Positions 48,460 to 59,172 of a stretch of DNA of 64,000 bases are shown here, piece by piece; the stretch's first letter is position 1, and every line of letters starts with the position of its first letter. The stretch is from Caprella mutica (taxonomy: Eukaryota > Arthropoda > Malacostraca > Amphipoda > Caprellidae): NCBI GenBank assembly GCA_947561585.1, contig CANNZV010001049.1, forward strand, positions 1-64,000, written 5' to 3'. The notes under the pieces are model-generated. The model ran no database searches and was not told where the DNA came from. It saw nothing but the letters and a program-made list of their open reading frames with translations. Made by a program: the position numbers and the translations under genes.

Positions 48460-49215
48460 CTAGGTAGGTATTCATAATCAGATGTAGGTATCTAGGTAGG
48501 CATTGTTGAATAATACTAGGTAGTAGGTAAGTAGGTACAGATTGATGAACACAACTTAGTAGGTATACTAGGTAGGTAGGTATCTATGTAGGTATTGACA
48601 AACAGTTGTAGGTAACTAGGTAGGTATTGATGAACACTAGTAGGTAACTAGGTAGGTTAGGTACTGACAAACAGTTGTAGGTAACTAGGTATTATTTATG
48701 AGCACAAGTAGGATGAGCACTAGTAGGTAACTAGATAGGTATTGATGAACACTAGTAGGTAACTAGGTAGGTTTTGATGAACACTAGTAGGTAACTAGGT
48801 AAGTTTTGATGAATACTAGTAGGTAACTAGGACCTAAATTTGTATTTATAAACAGTTGTAGGCAACTAGGTAGGCATTGTTAAACACAAGAAGGTAACTA
48901 ATTAAGTATTAATAAGCAGTTGTAGGCAACTATGTAGGCATTGATAAACACCGGTAGGTAACTAAGTAGGTATTGACAAACAGTAATGTAGGTAACTAAG
49001 TAGGTACTGATAAATACTACGTAATAGGTAACTAGGTAAGTAGTGATAACCACCAGTAGGTACCTACTAGATTGGTGGTTATCACTTGTAGGTTACTAGT
49101 TAGTTATTAATAAACACTAGTAGGTAACTAGATAGGTATAAGGTAGTTATACCACCAGTAGGTAACTATAGGTAAGATTAATTAACAGTTATAGGTAATT
49201 AGGTAGTTAATAACA
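48460..49215. repeat. Degenerate ~30-bp tandem array (GTAGGTAACTAGGTAGG)
   Basis: Around 20 loosely conserved units, usually GTAGGTAACTAGGTAGG followed by TATTGATGAACACTA-like sequence. It occupies the centre of the foldback-like element. Confidence 0.85.
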
Positions 49216-49394
49216 TTAATTAACATTATCAATACAAATATTAATAAATAACTTTGTACACATTCTTATCATTTACATTAAAAAATAAAAGATACCAAAA
49301 TGTAGAATATTAAATTATATTTATTTAAAATAACTTTAAGAAGCACGCATGTTATCAAGTTGCATAAAGATCATTCCAATACTACTTCTACCAT

Positions 49395-49482
49395 GTCCAG
49401 GATGGCTGAGTGGTAGCGTCGCAGACTTCAATAGTACATCACACTAGAGTCCTGAGTTCGATTCCCGAGATCACCACTACAT
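49395..49482 (+). other. tRNA-like sequence (Leu/Ser-type head)
   Basis: AGGATGGCTGAGTGGTAGCG fits an A box and D arm, and GAGTTCGATTCCCGAGA fits a B box. Anticodon-arm and acceptor pairing are poor, and an internal stretch is extra. More likely a tRNA pseudogene or SINE head than a functional tRNA. Confidence 0.5.
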
Positions 49483-50104
49483 TTCCTTCTCCATTTCTTC
49501 CCATTTAATTTGTATATAACAATATATAATATTAAAATAATTGATATACAGCCAAATGTACATATACACTATATGCATTATAGTAAGCAAATGCAATAAT
49601 AATTAGTATGATCTTTTTTATTTCTTATACATATTTATATACCCCAATTAACCGAAGTAGTTTAGGGGGACATCCACACTCTGTCCCACGTCTTGCAGAG
49701 GGGGACATCTGCACTCTGTCCCACGTCTCGCAGAGAGGGACATCTGCATTCTGTCCCAGGTCTTGCAGAGAGGGACATCCACACTCTGTCCCACGTCTTG
49801 CAGAGGGGGATATTCACACTCTGTCCCACGTCTTGAATACGCACTCTTCCCCACGTGGGTCCCATGTCTTGAATCCCTCTATAGCGAGGGACATCCAAAC
49901 TCTGTCCCACGTGGGTCCCACGTCTGGAAAACGGAGTGGGGTAAGACGTGGGACAGATGGATGTCCCCATCTGTCCCAATCTGCAAGACGTCTGATGTCC
50001 CCCACCCCACGTCTTGCCCCACGTCTTAAATCCCTCTATAGCGAGGGGTATCTGACCTCTTAAGACGTGGGACAAACAGCTTTTGGTTAGCTGGGATGTT
50101 TTTT

Positions 50105-50290
50105 CAAATACATTAAATTTGATTTTCGACGAATTCGTCTTTCGGTAAATTTGTCCTTCGGCAAATCCGTATTTCGGAAAATCCGTTTTCGGTGAATTTG
50201 GGATTCGGAAAACACGTATTCGGATAATCCGGTTCAGCGAATTAGTTTTCGGCAATTTTGGTTTCAGACAATTCGTTTTCCCATGTCACT
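50105..50290. repeat. Short tandem array, unit like TTCGGCAAATTCGTC
   Basis: About eleven degenerate 16-bp units (TTCGGTAAATTTGTCC, TTCGGCAAATCCGTAT, TTCGGAAAATCCG). It resembles one arm of a foldback-like element, but no inverted partner was found. Confidence 0.7.
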
Positions 50291-51012
50291 GGTTAGTCAA
50301 TAGTCAGCCAAAGCTTAACAAATGTGATACCTAGTTGCGAGTTGGCAGATCTGTTACAAGGTATCCAACCTTCCCCCACAGCTGGACAACTCTCACCTGG
50401 GTTGTGACCACACATTCGTGATGTGACAACTGTAACAAACTAAGTACACAACAAATAAACTGGGAGTTAATAGGAGGCAAAACCCCAGCCTCAGCTTGGT
50501 TGCTATAACAGAGTAATTAAACACTTCGCGGATTACTTCTAACAATTGTGTTCCAACGTAGAACACAAAACTAAAATGTCTTTAGACATAAGAATAGAAG
50601 AACACACCCCCTCCGTACTAATCCTCGAGTCTCACTGCCGTCTCAATTCTCAAAGCAGTAACGTGGTGCATGTCCGGTGAAGGCAACCATCCCAGCAAAT
50701 ATAAGATTCAATGGTAATTTTGCCAACCATCTTGCTCACCATTTAAATAAATATAAGATTATTCAGTAAATGAAATTTAAATTTCCATCAGTACAGAGAT
50801 TAACTATGATTATTATGACTAATATAAGTTATTCTCAAACTCTCCCCATGAAAACATTCATTTACAATATTTGGGTATCTCCGTTAGTATTCAAGTGAAT
50901 TCTGTTTCGGGATGCTTGTCGCAATAATGTTGTCGATGTTCTTCTTTCCCTTTCTGATAAAAAACCGAAATTATGATTTCATAACTAATTATAAGAACAT
51001 TGTTATTTTCAG
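50291..51012. other. Intron 7 of copy B, distal part
   Basis: AT-rich, with no recognised element apart from GC-richer patches near 50340-50420. It ends at the TTTTCAG acceptor of exon 8. Confidence 0.4.
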
Positions 51013-51138
51013 GTACGGTCAATTCGTTGCGAAGAAAAACCCAAATAATCACTCTAAAATAATTAATCATGCATCTGGTAAAACGAAACTTGCTGTTTGG
51101 TTTGTGTCCAATTGTAGAACAAAGAGTCGTCGAGAGGG
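51013..51138 (+). pseudogene. Copy B exon 8
   Basis: 126 nt. Encodes YGQFVAKKN and KTKLAVWFVSNCRTKSRR. About 10 percent of bases differ from copy A. Confidence 0.88.
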
Positions 51139-51293
51139 GTGAGGTTAAAATAACTTTGATATTCGATCGGCAGTATTAGATTTCAAATAATAAAATTTAA
51201 GATGTTAGCCAAATAAATTGATAAGCATCAAACTGTCTGCTCAAATATAAAGATATATTATCTGTGATAAAATACATCTAACCCAATTGAAGA

Positions 51294-51612
51294 TAGGAGC
51301 AGGTTTGGGACAGTGCGCCTGCTCCTATTTGCCTAGCGCGCTGCCTAACTGCGGATCCGCGGTCCTTGCAAAAACTGCTATAATAGTAATACAATTTTAC
51401 AGTCGTGGCTAAGGGCCGCGCATCCGCAGTTAGGTAGCGCGCTAGGCAAATAGGAGCAGGTGCCCAGAGTAGTTCTGCTCAGTTCAGCTGGAGTAGAATT
51501 AGCCCCCAAAACGGTCAGTTTGGCTCCCACGCTGCGCTTACGCTGTTCCCTGGTTGCCATGATGACTATCCCTATCAGCTTAATCGCTGCCTCGAATCTG
51601 CTCTTATTTTTA
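51294..51612. mobile_element. Long-arm foldback MITE, truncated copy in intron 8 of copy B
   Basis: A complete right arm (GGCTAAGGGCCGCGCATCCG onward) and only part of the left arm (TTGCCTAGCGCGCTGCCTAA). Same family as 28393-28863. Confidence 0.78.
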
Positions 51613-51657
51613 ATTGGGAAGCATCTTAATGAATAGTCCAATTTCAACTGTTTTCAG

Positions 51658-51855
51658 CGTTGTGGACACATTGACGAAGTATATAGATGTGGAAATATAT
51701 GGACATTGTGGTCCTAAAAAATGCAAGAAAGACGAAATGAAGATGAATCCAGATAAATGTTTTCGAGATATTGAGAAAAAATACAAATTTTATTTTTCCT
51801 TTGAGAATTCTCTTTGCAAAAATTACGTATCGGAAAAATTATTCAGAGCTGCAAA
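51658..51855 (+). pseudogene. Copy B exon 9
   Basis: 198 nt, one codon longer than copy A (KKDEMKM against RKEMNM). Keeps FYFSFENSLCKNYVSEK and a GTAAGT donor. Confidence 0.9.
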
Positions 51856-52084
51856 GTAAGTAATAATTAAAGGCCTATAGTAATGTCCTCTAAAGGTCCA
51901 TTTTATAAATTTCGTTCTGCCAGTTAAAGGTTTATTGCTGTTATATAAAAAGCATAGTGCAGTCATTTAAAGTTCAATGAGTGTAATGCTCTTAATAAAT
52001 TGATACTTTATAGTGCTATCACTTACCAAAAGCTGATACCTGGAGATCTAATGATGTCAAGAACAGTTCTAAAGTGCATGGTCA

Positions 52085-53512
52085 TTCAAAGTTCTTCTCC
52101 AGTCATTTGAAAGTTCCAGTTCAGTCATTTGAATGATCCAGTTCAGTCATTTGAAAGTTCTAGTTCAGTCATTTGAAAGTTCCAGTTCAGTCATTTGAAT
52201 GATCCAGTTCAGTCATTTGAAAGATCCAGTTCAGTCATTTGTAAGATCCAGTTCAGTCATTTGAAAGTTCCAGTTCAGTCATTTGAAAGTTCCAGTTCAG
52301 TCATTTGAAAGTTCTAGTTCAGTCATTTGAAAGATCCAGTTCAGTCATTTGAAAGTTCCAGTTCAGTCATTTGAAAGTTCCAGTTCAGTTATTTGAAAGT
52401 TCCAGTTCAGTCATTTGAAAGTTCCAGTTCAGTCATTTGAAAGTTCCAGTTCAGTCATTTGAAAGTTCCAGTTCAGTCATTTGAAAGATCCAGTTCAGTC
52501 ATTTGAAAGATCCAGTTCAGTCATTTGAAAGTTCTAGTTCAGTCATTTGAAAGATCCAGTTCAGTCATTTGAAAGTTCCAGTTCAGTCATTTGAAAGTTT
52601 CAGTTCAGTCATTTGAAAGTTCTAGTTCAGTCATTTGAAAGTTCCAGTTCAGTCATTTTAAAGTTCCAGTTCAGTCATTTTAAAGTTCCAGTTCAGTCAT
52701 TTGAAAGTTCCAGTTCAGTCATTTGTAAGATCCAGTTCAGTCATTTGAAAGTTCCAGTTCAGTATTTTGAAAGTTCCAGTTCAGCCATTTGAAAGATCCA
52801 GTTCAGTCATTTGAAAGTTCCAGTTCAGTCATTTGAAAGTTCCAGTTCAGTCATTTTAAAGTTTCAGTTCAGTCATTTGAAAGTTCCAGTTCAGTCATTT
52901 TAAAGTTCCAGTTCAGTCATTTGAAAGTTCCAGTTCAGTCATTTGAAAGTTCCAGTTCAGTCATTTGAAAGTTCCAGTTCAGTCATTTGAAAGATCCAGT
53001 TCAGTCATTTGAAAGTTCGAGTTCAGTCATTTTAAAGTTCCAGTTCAGTCATTTGAAAGTTCCAGTTCAGTCATTTTAAAGTTCCAGTTCAGTCATTTTA
53101 AAGTTCCAGTTCAGTCATTTGTAAGATCCAGCTCAGTCATTTGAAAGATCCAGTTCAGTCATTCAGGATTGATTCCAGTTCAGTCATTAGAAAGTTCTTG
53201 TTCAGTCATTTGAAAGTTCCAGTTCAGTCATTTGAAAGTTCTTGTTCAGTCATTTTAAAGTTCCAGTTCAGTCATTTGAAAGTTCTTGTTCAGTCATTTT
53301 AAAGTTCCAGTTCAGTCATTTGAAAGATCCAGTTCAGTCATTTGAAAGATCCAGTTCAGTCATTTGAAAGATCCAGTTCAGTCATTCAGGGTTGATTCCA
53401 GTTATTTAAAAGTTCTAGTTCAGTCATTTGAAAGTTCCAGTTCAGTCATTTGAAAGTTCCAGTTCAGTCATTTGAAAGTTCCAGTTCAGTTATTCATGGT
53501 TGATTCCAGTTA
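52085..53512. repeat. 22-bp minisatellite in intron 9 of copy B
   Basis: About 65 copies of CAGTTCAGTCATTTGAAAGT plus two bases, with GATCC, TTTTAAAG and CTTG variants. Copy A intron 9 is 389 bp and has only unexpanded traces (AGTCATTCAAAAG). Confidence 0.95.
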
Positions 53513-53658
53513 TTCAAAAGCTCATTCCTTTAGTTTAAAGGTTCATTATTCTTAATTTAGAGGTTGATTCTATTATTTTTTTTAAATTTTGACTATAAGC
53601 AGAAAGATTTAGCAATAAGTCAAGTAATTCGATGAATTCAAATTTTCTGTTCCTGTAG

Positions 53659-53817
53659 GTACGATCTGGTACCAGTAGTGTACGGAGTAGGGCCCTATGA
53701 CACTATTGCTCCACCAAAATCTTACATTGACGTTTTTGATTTCAAAAATCTTAAGGAATTAGCGGATTATTTGCTGTACCTTGATAAAAATGACACGGCC
53801 TACAATGAATACTTCAG
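53659..53817 (+). pseudogene. Copy B exon 10
   Basis: 159 nt. Encodes VPVVYGVGPYDTIAPPKSYI and ELADYLLYLDKN. About 97 percent identical to copy A, the most conserved exon. Confidence 0.92.
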
Positions 53818-54152
53818 GTGAGTTTATTTATTTCCAATAATGGATTTATCAGAACTAACGGAAAACAGATAGTTAGCTTGTACCACAAATATCAAAAAAC
53901 ATTTAAAACAAAAACATTTCCCTTTTGGCGGCAATGTATATAATATTTTTCATGAATATTTAGATGTGTCTGCGTGTTAAAAAATATATTAATGCGTATA
54001 GATAGAGGTGACGTCAAGTGAATAAAATATTGGTATATTGGAAAAATGGTTATTGTTTCAGGTTCAAATTTCATTAGTCTCTAAATATTTTTTCTATATA
54101 TAAACTTCAAGCTGCATTTGAAATTCTGGAACTGTCAATATTTTTTTTTCAG

Positions 54153-54360
54153 TTGGAAAAACGATTACGAGAGTATCAGTGAATTCAAGAGTTTCAAACC
54201 ACCACCCAACAACAAGATATCCTGGTGCCAGTTGTGCGAGAAGCTGCATACAGATTTCACTCCTCAGACCTACACGCAAATGGAACCTTTTCATGGACCA
54301 AAATATCATTGTTTGAAAGCTGATACACCTGTCTTGAAAAATTTCATAGATGGGACCTAA
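54153..54360 (+). pseudogene. Copy B exon 11
   Basis: 208 nt. Encodes WKNDYESISEFKSF, ISWCQLCEKLH and KNFIDGT, TAA at 54358-54360. A possible polyadenylation signal AATAAA lies at 54578-54583. Confidence 0.9.
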
Positions 54361-57057
54361 CAGAAACAGTTCTACTGTAAACTAAAGTGGAAAGTGAAGT
54401 CTGAGTCAATCACAGGTAAAAGCTCTTACAACGGACGATATTTGAACGGACACAACCTACAAAGGACAAAAAATGTCCGTTCTACCGGACATTCAGCTTT
54501 CTACAACGACCTCTTTATATTTTATTGTTTAACAAATATTTCATTCGACTATTATATTCAGAGTTATTACAATTTACAATAAACACTAAATGTATTTAGA
54601 AGAAAAAATTGAAGTTTTAAATCATTATTTTATAGTAAATAATATGATTTTCAATTATTGAGTTGTGGGAGTAAATTACATATTAAGCTGTATAGCATCA
54701 AACTGCTTGGATTGTTTGTCATTCAGAAAAACTGTGGCGAGTAACTATACCCTTATGCCCTGCAGAACAGTTTTTAAAATTACTCTTTATTATTTTTAAA
54801 GTATCGTTATACTGTCGAAATATTAACTGGATTACATAATTTTGTGATCTTCTAAAGCTGGTGCGAAAACATGAAAAGAAATATGAACTTCTTTAGTTTT
54901 CATATCTATTTCCTAAATTAATGTAATTCATCGTTTTCAAGCTACATATACTATAGCTTTTTTTAACAAAACATCACAAAATATTGTAATTCGAAAAATA
55001 TTTTCTGAATTTTGAATGTCCCACCTGTCGAGTTTCGAAAATTGAAAGATCCGAAATTGAAGAATGGAATATTTGAATCCTTCAAAATTGGCAGCAGAAT
55101 TAAATAACATAATAATTATTTCAATATGTACGTATACATTTTTATTTGTGTAATTTTGAATATTGTAATTTATCATCTTTAGCTCCTTGTAATTGAATTT
55201 ATGTCATTTTGCTTCTCAGTTATTTAATTCCCAGTCAATGGATTCCCGTGCCATTTGATTCCCAGTCATTTATTTTTAGCACCTAGTAAACATTTAATAT
55301 TGATATATTTATTAGTTACATAACAAAACACATTGTAGAAAAATGTTCATTTAAAAAAAGTAATAAGGGCATCTTATGGCAGACTGAAAAAATTTTGTTC
55401 ATATAGCGGCTACTTCCGTACTAAGGGCTCTACATTCACTATACAGGATTTCCTTATAGAGGAGTTCCAATTGCTCAAGTAATAGACGAGTGGTTTAGCA
55501 TCAGCACCTTATCTTTCTAATACCCTCTGTACGTCTCTAATCACTAACTCTCCTAAACAAGTTTCGAAAGACCGTAAGCACTTACTTATCTGAACAGTGG
55601 TTGTTTGGAGTATTATGCTCAGTACCTTATGTACTCTGCAGAGTTTAGATGTTCAAAGTATGTTGTTTATTAAAGTTTGTTGTGGAGATCTTTAAAGATG
55701 GTTGTTTATTGCCCAGACCTGTCAATGTGGTATACTTTGCCACTGTGTGCAGGAATTTTAATTGGTGGATATTAGTATTTTCATTGGAAACATATTATCA
55801 TTTTCAAGAAAACTCTTGCAATGCTTCTATAAAGCTTAACCATACTTATAGAAAGTTATTCAGATATAAAATGTTGGTAAACTTTATACATTTTAACAAG
55901 AGATTTACGTCAAATTGTTTTATTAAGAAAGTGATACTGATTATGAATTCTATATTTTTATGTTAACTAACTAAAATTCCTTTCTAATGAAACCAATTAG
56001 GTTTTCAGAACATTATATTATAATGTGTACCTGACACCGGTACAAACTGTTAATTAATATTATTAATTGATAAGCTATAATAATACATTTATGTTATTAT
56101 TTGGATATATTAATTAATTATTTTGGGCGTAATTAACAAAATCTGTTGGTGTATTACGATTTTCTTATTTTATTTAAGTCGTGATAATTCTTATTATAAG
56201 CCGTATGTTCAACGCCATTTGCCGATTTTGCGCAATCTCGAAAATGCTCTGCGCTTTTCCAAACACCTTCAACCCATTAATGACGAGGGTGCGGTTTTTA
56301 AGAAATCGATTACTAACATATGTGATTCCCCCCCCCCTCCCCTGCCACAACATTAATAAGAACATGAAGTGCGCAATGTAACAAACTATCGGATATAAAA
56401 AACTACATAACAGCCTTTTATGATGAAAGTTTCAACAGAATCTTCATTTATATATAAAAATATGAAAATTTCTCTGTAAAACTGAACAAAGATGACAAGA
56501 ATTGAATGACTCAACCTAAATGTATATTTGGTTGTTTGTTTTATTCGCTAGTTTGTTGTACTGTACACTACATGACAGTTTAATGACCTGGAATGCCCGT
56601 TCTAGGGATATGCATTTGGTTTCATAATAAATTTATCATAAATCTACGGAGATCTATCGTATCAAATAATTAAGAATTATTACAAATTTACCATTGAATA
56701 AGTAATGGCTATTCATTTTTGGGTAGATTAATCTAAAGTTATTATTTAAAGTTAGTTTGAATGTATTTTTCGCAGATAAATTTAACAGATTGCTTTCAAA
56801 AAGTTATTCAATGTTCATGTTTTTCACATAGTCTCTGTACATGATTGATGCACGAAAATAACTTTGATCTTATCTCTATGTAGGGCAAGTACCAAGTTAT
56901 CGAACAGTTCCACATCTGCGATTATAAAAAGGATATAATAAACGCCACTTAATTTAAATATGATTGGTATCCACGATACCTGCAGATATCTTGGATACCA
57001 ATCAAAATCAAATGTAGATAATAATTTTTTTTTTCATTATAGAATATGTGGAACCGT
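54361..57057. other. AT-rich intergenic region after copy B
   Basis: Probable 3'UTR to about 54600, then spacer. The only repeat seen is a MITE half near 55372-55470. The 105-aa frame at 55649-55966 and the 63-77 aa frames near 56123-56381 show no motif and are not supported. Confidence 0.45.
55372..55470. mobile_element. Half copy of a hairpin MITE family
   Basis: Contains CTACATTCACTATACAGGAT and TTATAGAGGAGTTCC, the right arm of the hairpin MITEs at 58535, 62224 and 62880. The left arm is missing. Confidence 0.65.
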
Positions 57058-57140
57058 CCGATAAATCGTAAGTAACCCTATAATCGTAAGTTACCCCATA
57101 ATCGTAAGTTACCCCATAATCGTAAGTTATCCTATAAAAC
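57058..57140. repeat. 19-bp tandem repeat (AATCGTAAGTTACCCCATA)
   Basis: Four to five copies immediately before the 13-bp minisatellite. Confidence 0.85.
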
Positions 57141-57185
57141 TCGTATTTCTTTTAATTCGAGATACTAATTCCACCATCCCATTTA

Positions 57186-57958
57186 AATACCCCATTCTCC
57201 TGTCCCATTCTCTCGCCCCATTCTCTTGTCCTATTGTCTTACCCCATTCATTGGTCCCTTTCTCTTGTCCCATTTTCTTGTCCCATTTTCTTGCCCCATT
57301 TTCTTGCCCCATTCTCTTGTCCCATTCTCTTGTCCCATTTTCTTGACCCATTCTCTTGCCCCATTCTCTTGTCCCATACTCTTGTCCCATTTTCTTATCC
57401 CATTCTCTTGTCCTATTCTCTTGTCCCATTCTCTTGCCCCATTCTCTTGTCCCATTCTCTTGTCCTATTCTCTTGTCCCATTCTCTTGACCCATTCTCTT
57501 GTCCCATTCTCTTGTCCCATTCTCTTGTCCTATTCTCTTGTCCTATTCTCTTGTCCTATTCTCTTGTCCTATTCTCTTGTCCCATTCTCTTGTCCTATTC
57601 TCTTGTCCCATTCTCTTGTCCTATTCTCTTGTCCTATTCTCTTGTCCTATTCTCTTGTCCTATTCTCTTTTCCCATTTTCTTGTCCCATTTTCTTGTCCC
57701 ATTTTCTTGTCCCATCCTCTTGTCCCATTCTCTTGTCCTATTCTCTTGTCCCATTCTCTTGCCCCATTCTCTTGTCCCATTCTCTTGTCCCATTCTCTTG
57801 TCCTATTCTCTTGTCCTATTCTCTTGTCCTATTCTCCTGTCCTATTCTCTTGTCCCATTTTTTTGTCCCATTCGCTTGTCTTATTCTCTTGTCCCATTTT
57901 TTTGTCCCATTTTCTTGCCCCATTTTCTTGTCCCATTCTCTTGTCCCATTCTCCATTG
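57186..57958. repeat. 13-bp minisatellite (CCCATTCTCTTGT)
   Basis: About 59 copies with CCTATT, TTTTCTTG and GCCCC variants. Because 13 is not a multiple of three and the unit lacks stops in several frames, it gives long overlapping frames of 74-252 aa on both strands. These are repeat translations, not genes. Confidence 0.96.
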
Positions 57959-59172
57959 CAATCATTTATCACCATCTCCTTCTGTCAAATGATAATCCAC
58001 TTGCCAATCTATTATTACCAACTAGACTTCTTTGAAACTCTTCCCAATTGGTTTTTCGAAGTCGATGAAGATCCAGAGATCATTTTTTGAGACTCTCTGA
58101 TGATCTCTTCCTGTTGGTTCATTGTGAACATTTCTCCTTGTGAACACATCTCACCATTGTAATAAATTGGTCCAATTGAAAATGAAAGATGGTGTCGATG
58201 GCTAATCTTACTTCGAAGGGAATAATTATTTCTTTTTCCACAGACATTGACGAAGTGTTAGGTTGGTTATTACTGTTTACTACAGGGTGACTCTAACAAA
58301 GCCAACTGATGGAATTAAAGTTGGTGATTCTTTCCTCTTGGTTGGAGGATTGATTTTTGTCTTCTTTGGACGAAAGTTATGGTGAAATGTATGCCTGTAT
58401 CCAGTCTACGTAAGTTTTGTAGCCAAGAAGCAAGATAAAACTTGTTCACAAGTTATCAGCCTTCTCTGTTTTATAAATCATGATTAAAGATATAATAATA
58501 ATGTTCGGTAGCCTTTTTTCTTAGACACTGTATAGTATAGAATTCCTCTATAATGAAAGAAGAAGAGGAAAAAAATTTCTTTAGTCTGCCATGAAGGGTC
58601 ATCAGTCTTGGAAAACTGATGACAACTTACTTGCACACTAAAGAAAATTGGTTCACTATAGATGCTATTTCCTTACTCTGGACACTACATTCACTATACA
58701 GGATTTCATTATAGAGGAGCTCTACTGTGTACAACTATACCTATATGAATTAAATTCTTGGTTAGTCATATTCATTTCAAGTAAAAACTGTTTTCAATGA
58801 TGGCGTCTGATTTGTTATTAATTATTATTATCGACTATAAATTTCATTTCAGCATTCTGAATTTTCCCCATTGTACATTTATGTAAGTTAAATCCGATCA
58901 ATTTATAAAAACCAAAGTTTTTTTAATTTTAATTCAACTAATAAAGTATTTTCGATTTACTTAATAAAAATGAATAAAAGTATTAGTATTGGAAACCATG
59001 AATAATCATAAAATAAGTTACTACCATTATAATTGGTATCCATGATACTTACAGCGACCCATCATGGATACTTAAAATAATAATAATTGTATATTGAACT
59101 GATGTCATTATTTCAATTCTTTTGAATAATAAAATAAAAGTTAAGTGTACCTAGTGAATATTTTTTCTTATA
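57959..59172. other. Intergenic region with one MITE
   Basis: No gene recognised. A hairpin MITE lies at 58535-58735. Confidence 0.45.
58535..58735. mobile_element. Hairpin MITE
   Basis: Inverted arms: AATTCCTCTATAATGAAAG at the left and TTTCATTATAGAGGAGCTCT at the right, with GTCATCAGTCTTGGAAAACT near the centre. Same family as 62224 and 62880. Confidence 0.78.

Larger units (their letters stand above)
47986..50096. mobile_element. Foldback-like element with GGGACATCC/TCTGTCCCACG repeat arms
   Basis: Ends pair as TCCCAGATAACCA (47986) and TGGTTAGCTGGGA (50083-50095). The left arm 48005-48400 has 35-bp-class repeats (CCCACGCGGGATGTCCCTCT); the right arm 49665-50075 has about 34-bp units (GGGACATCTGCACTCTGTCC). 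The centre holds a degenerate GTAGGTAACTAGGTAGG array and a tRNA-like sequence. The arms are GC-rich and full of small palindromes such as GCTAGCGAGGG. No clear target duplication. Frames of 60-197 aa in the arms are repeat translations. Confidence 0.65.
42752..54360 (+). pseudogene. Alpha-1,3-fucosyltransferase copy B, broken
   Basis: Exons found: 42752-42793, 43417-43505, 45843-45885, 47029-47144, a partial exon 7 at 47319-47431, then 51013-51138, 51658-51855, 53659-53817 and 54153-54360. Exons 5, 6 and the first part of exon 7 are missing, and the copy B sequence jumps from the equivalent of about 26597 to about 29061 of copy A. Exon 7 has lost its acceptor and has TAG at 47391-47393. No full-length GT10 enzyme can be made from it as it stands. 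Exons 8-11 remain open with good splice sites, so decay seems recent; a chimeric or truncated transcript cannot be excluded. Confidence 0.87.

Noticed and set aside
49395..49482. Functional tRNA gene
   Set aside because: Only the A and B box-like segments fit; acceptor and T-stem pairing are poor.
48016..50255. Open frames of 60-197 residues around the GGGACATCC arms
   Set aside because: They translate short GC-rich repeats in the arms of a foldback-like element; several frames overlap on both strands.
55649..55966. 105-residue frame after copy B as a gene
   Set aside because: No motif, no conservation visible, composition like the surrounding AT-rich spacer.
57127..58090. Proteins of 74-252 residues in overlapping frames (GQENGTREWDK and SCPILLSYSLV types)
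   Set aside because: All are translations of the 13-bp minisatellite in different frames on both strands, with no non-repeat domain.
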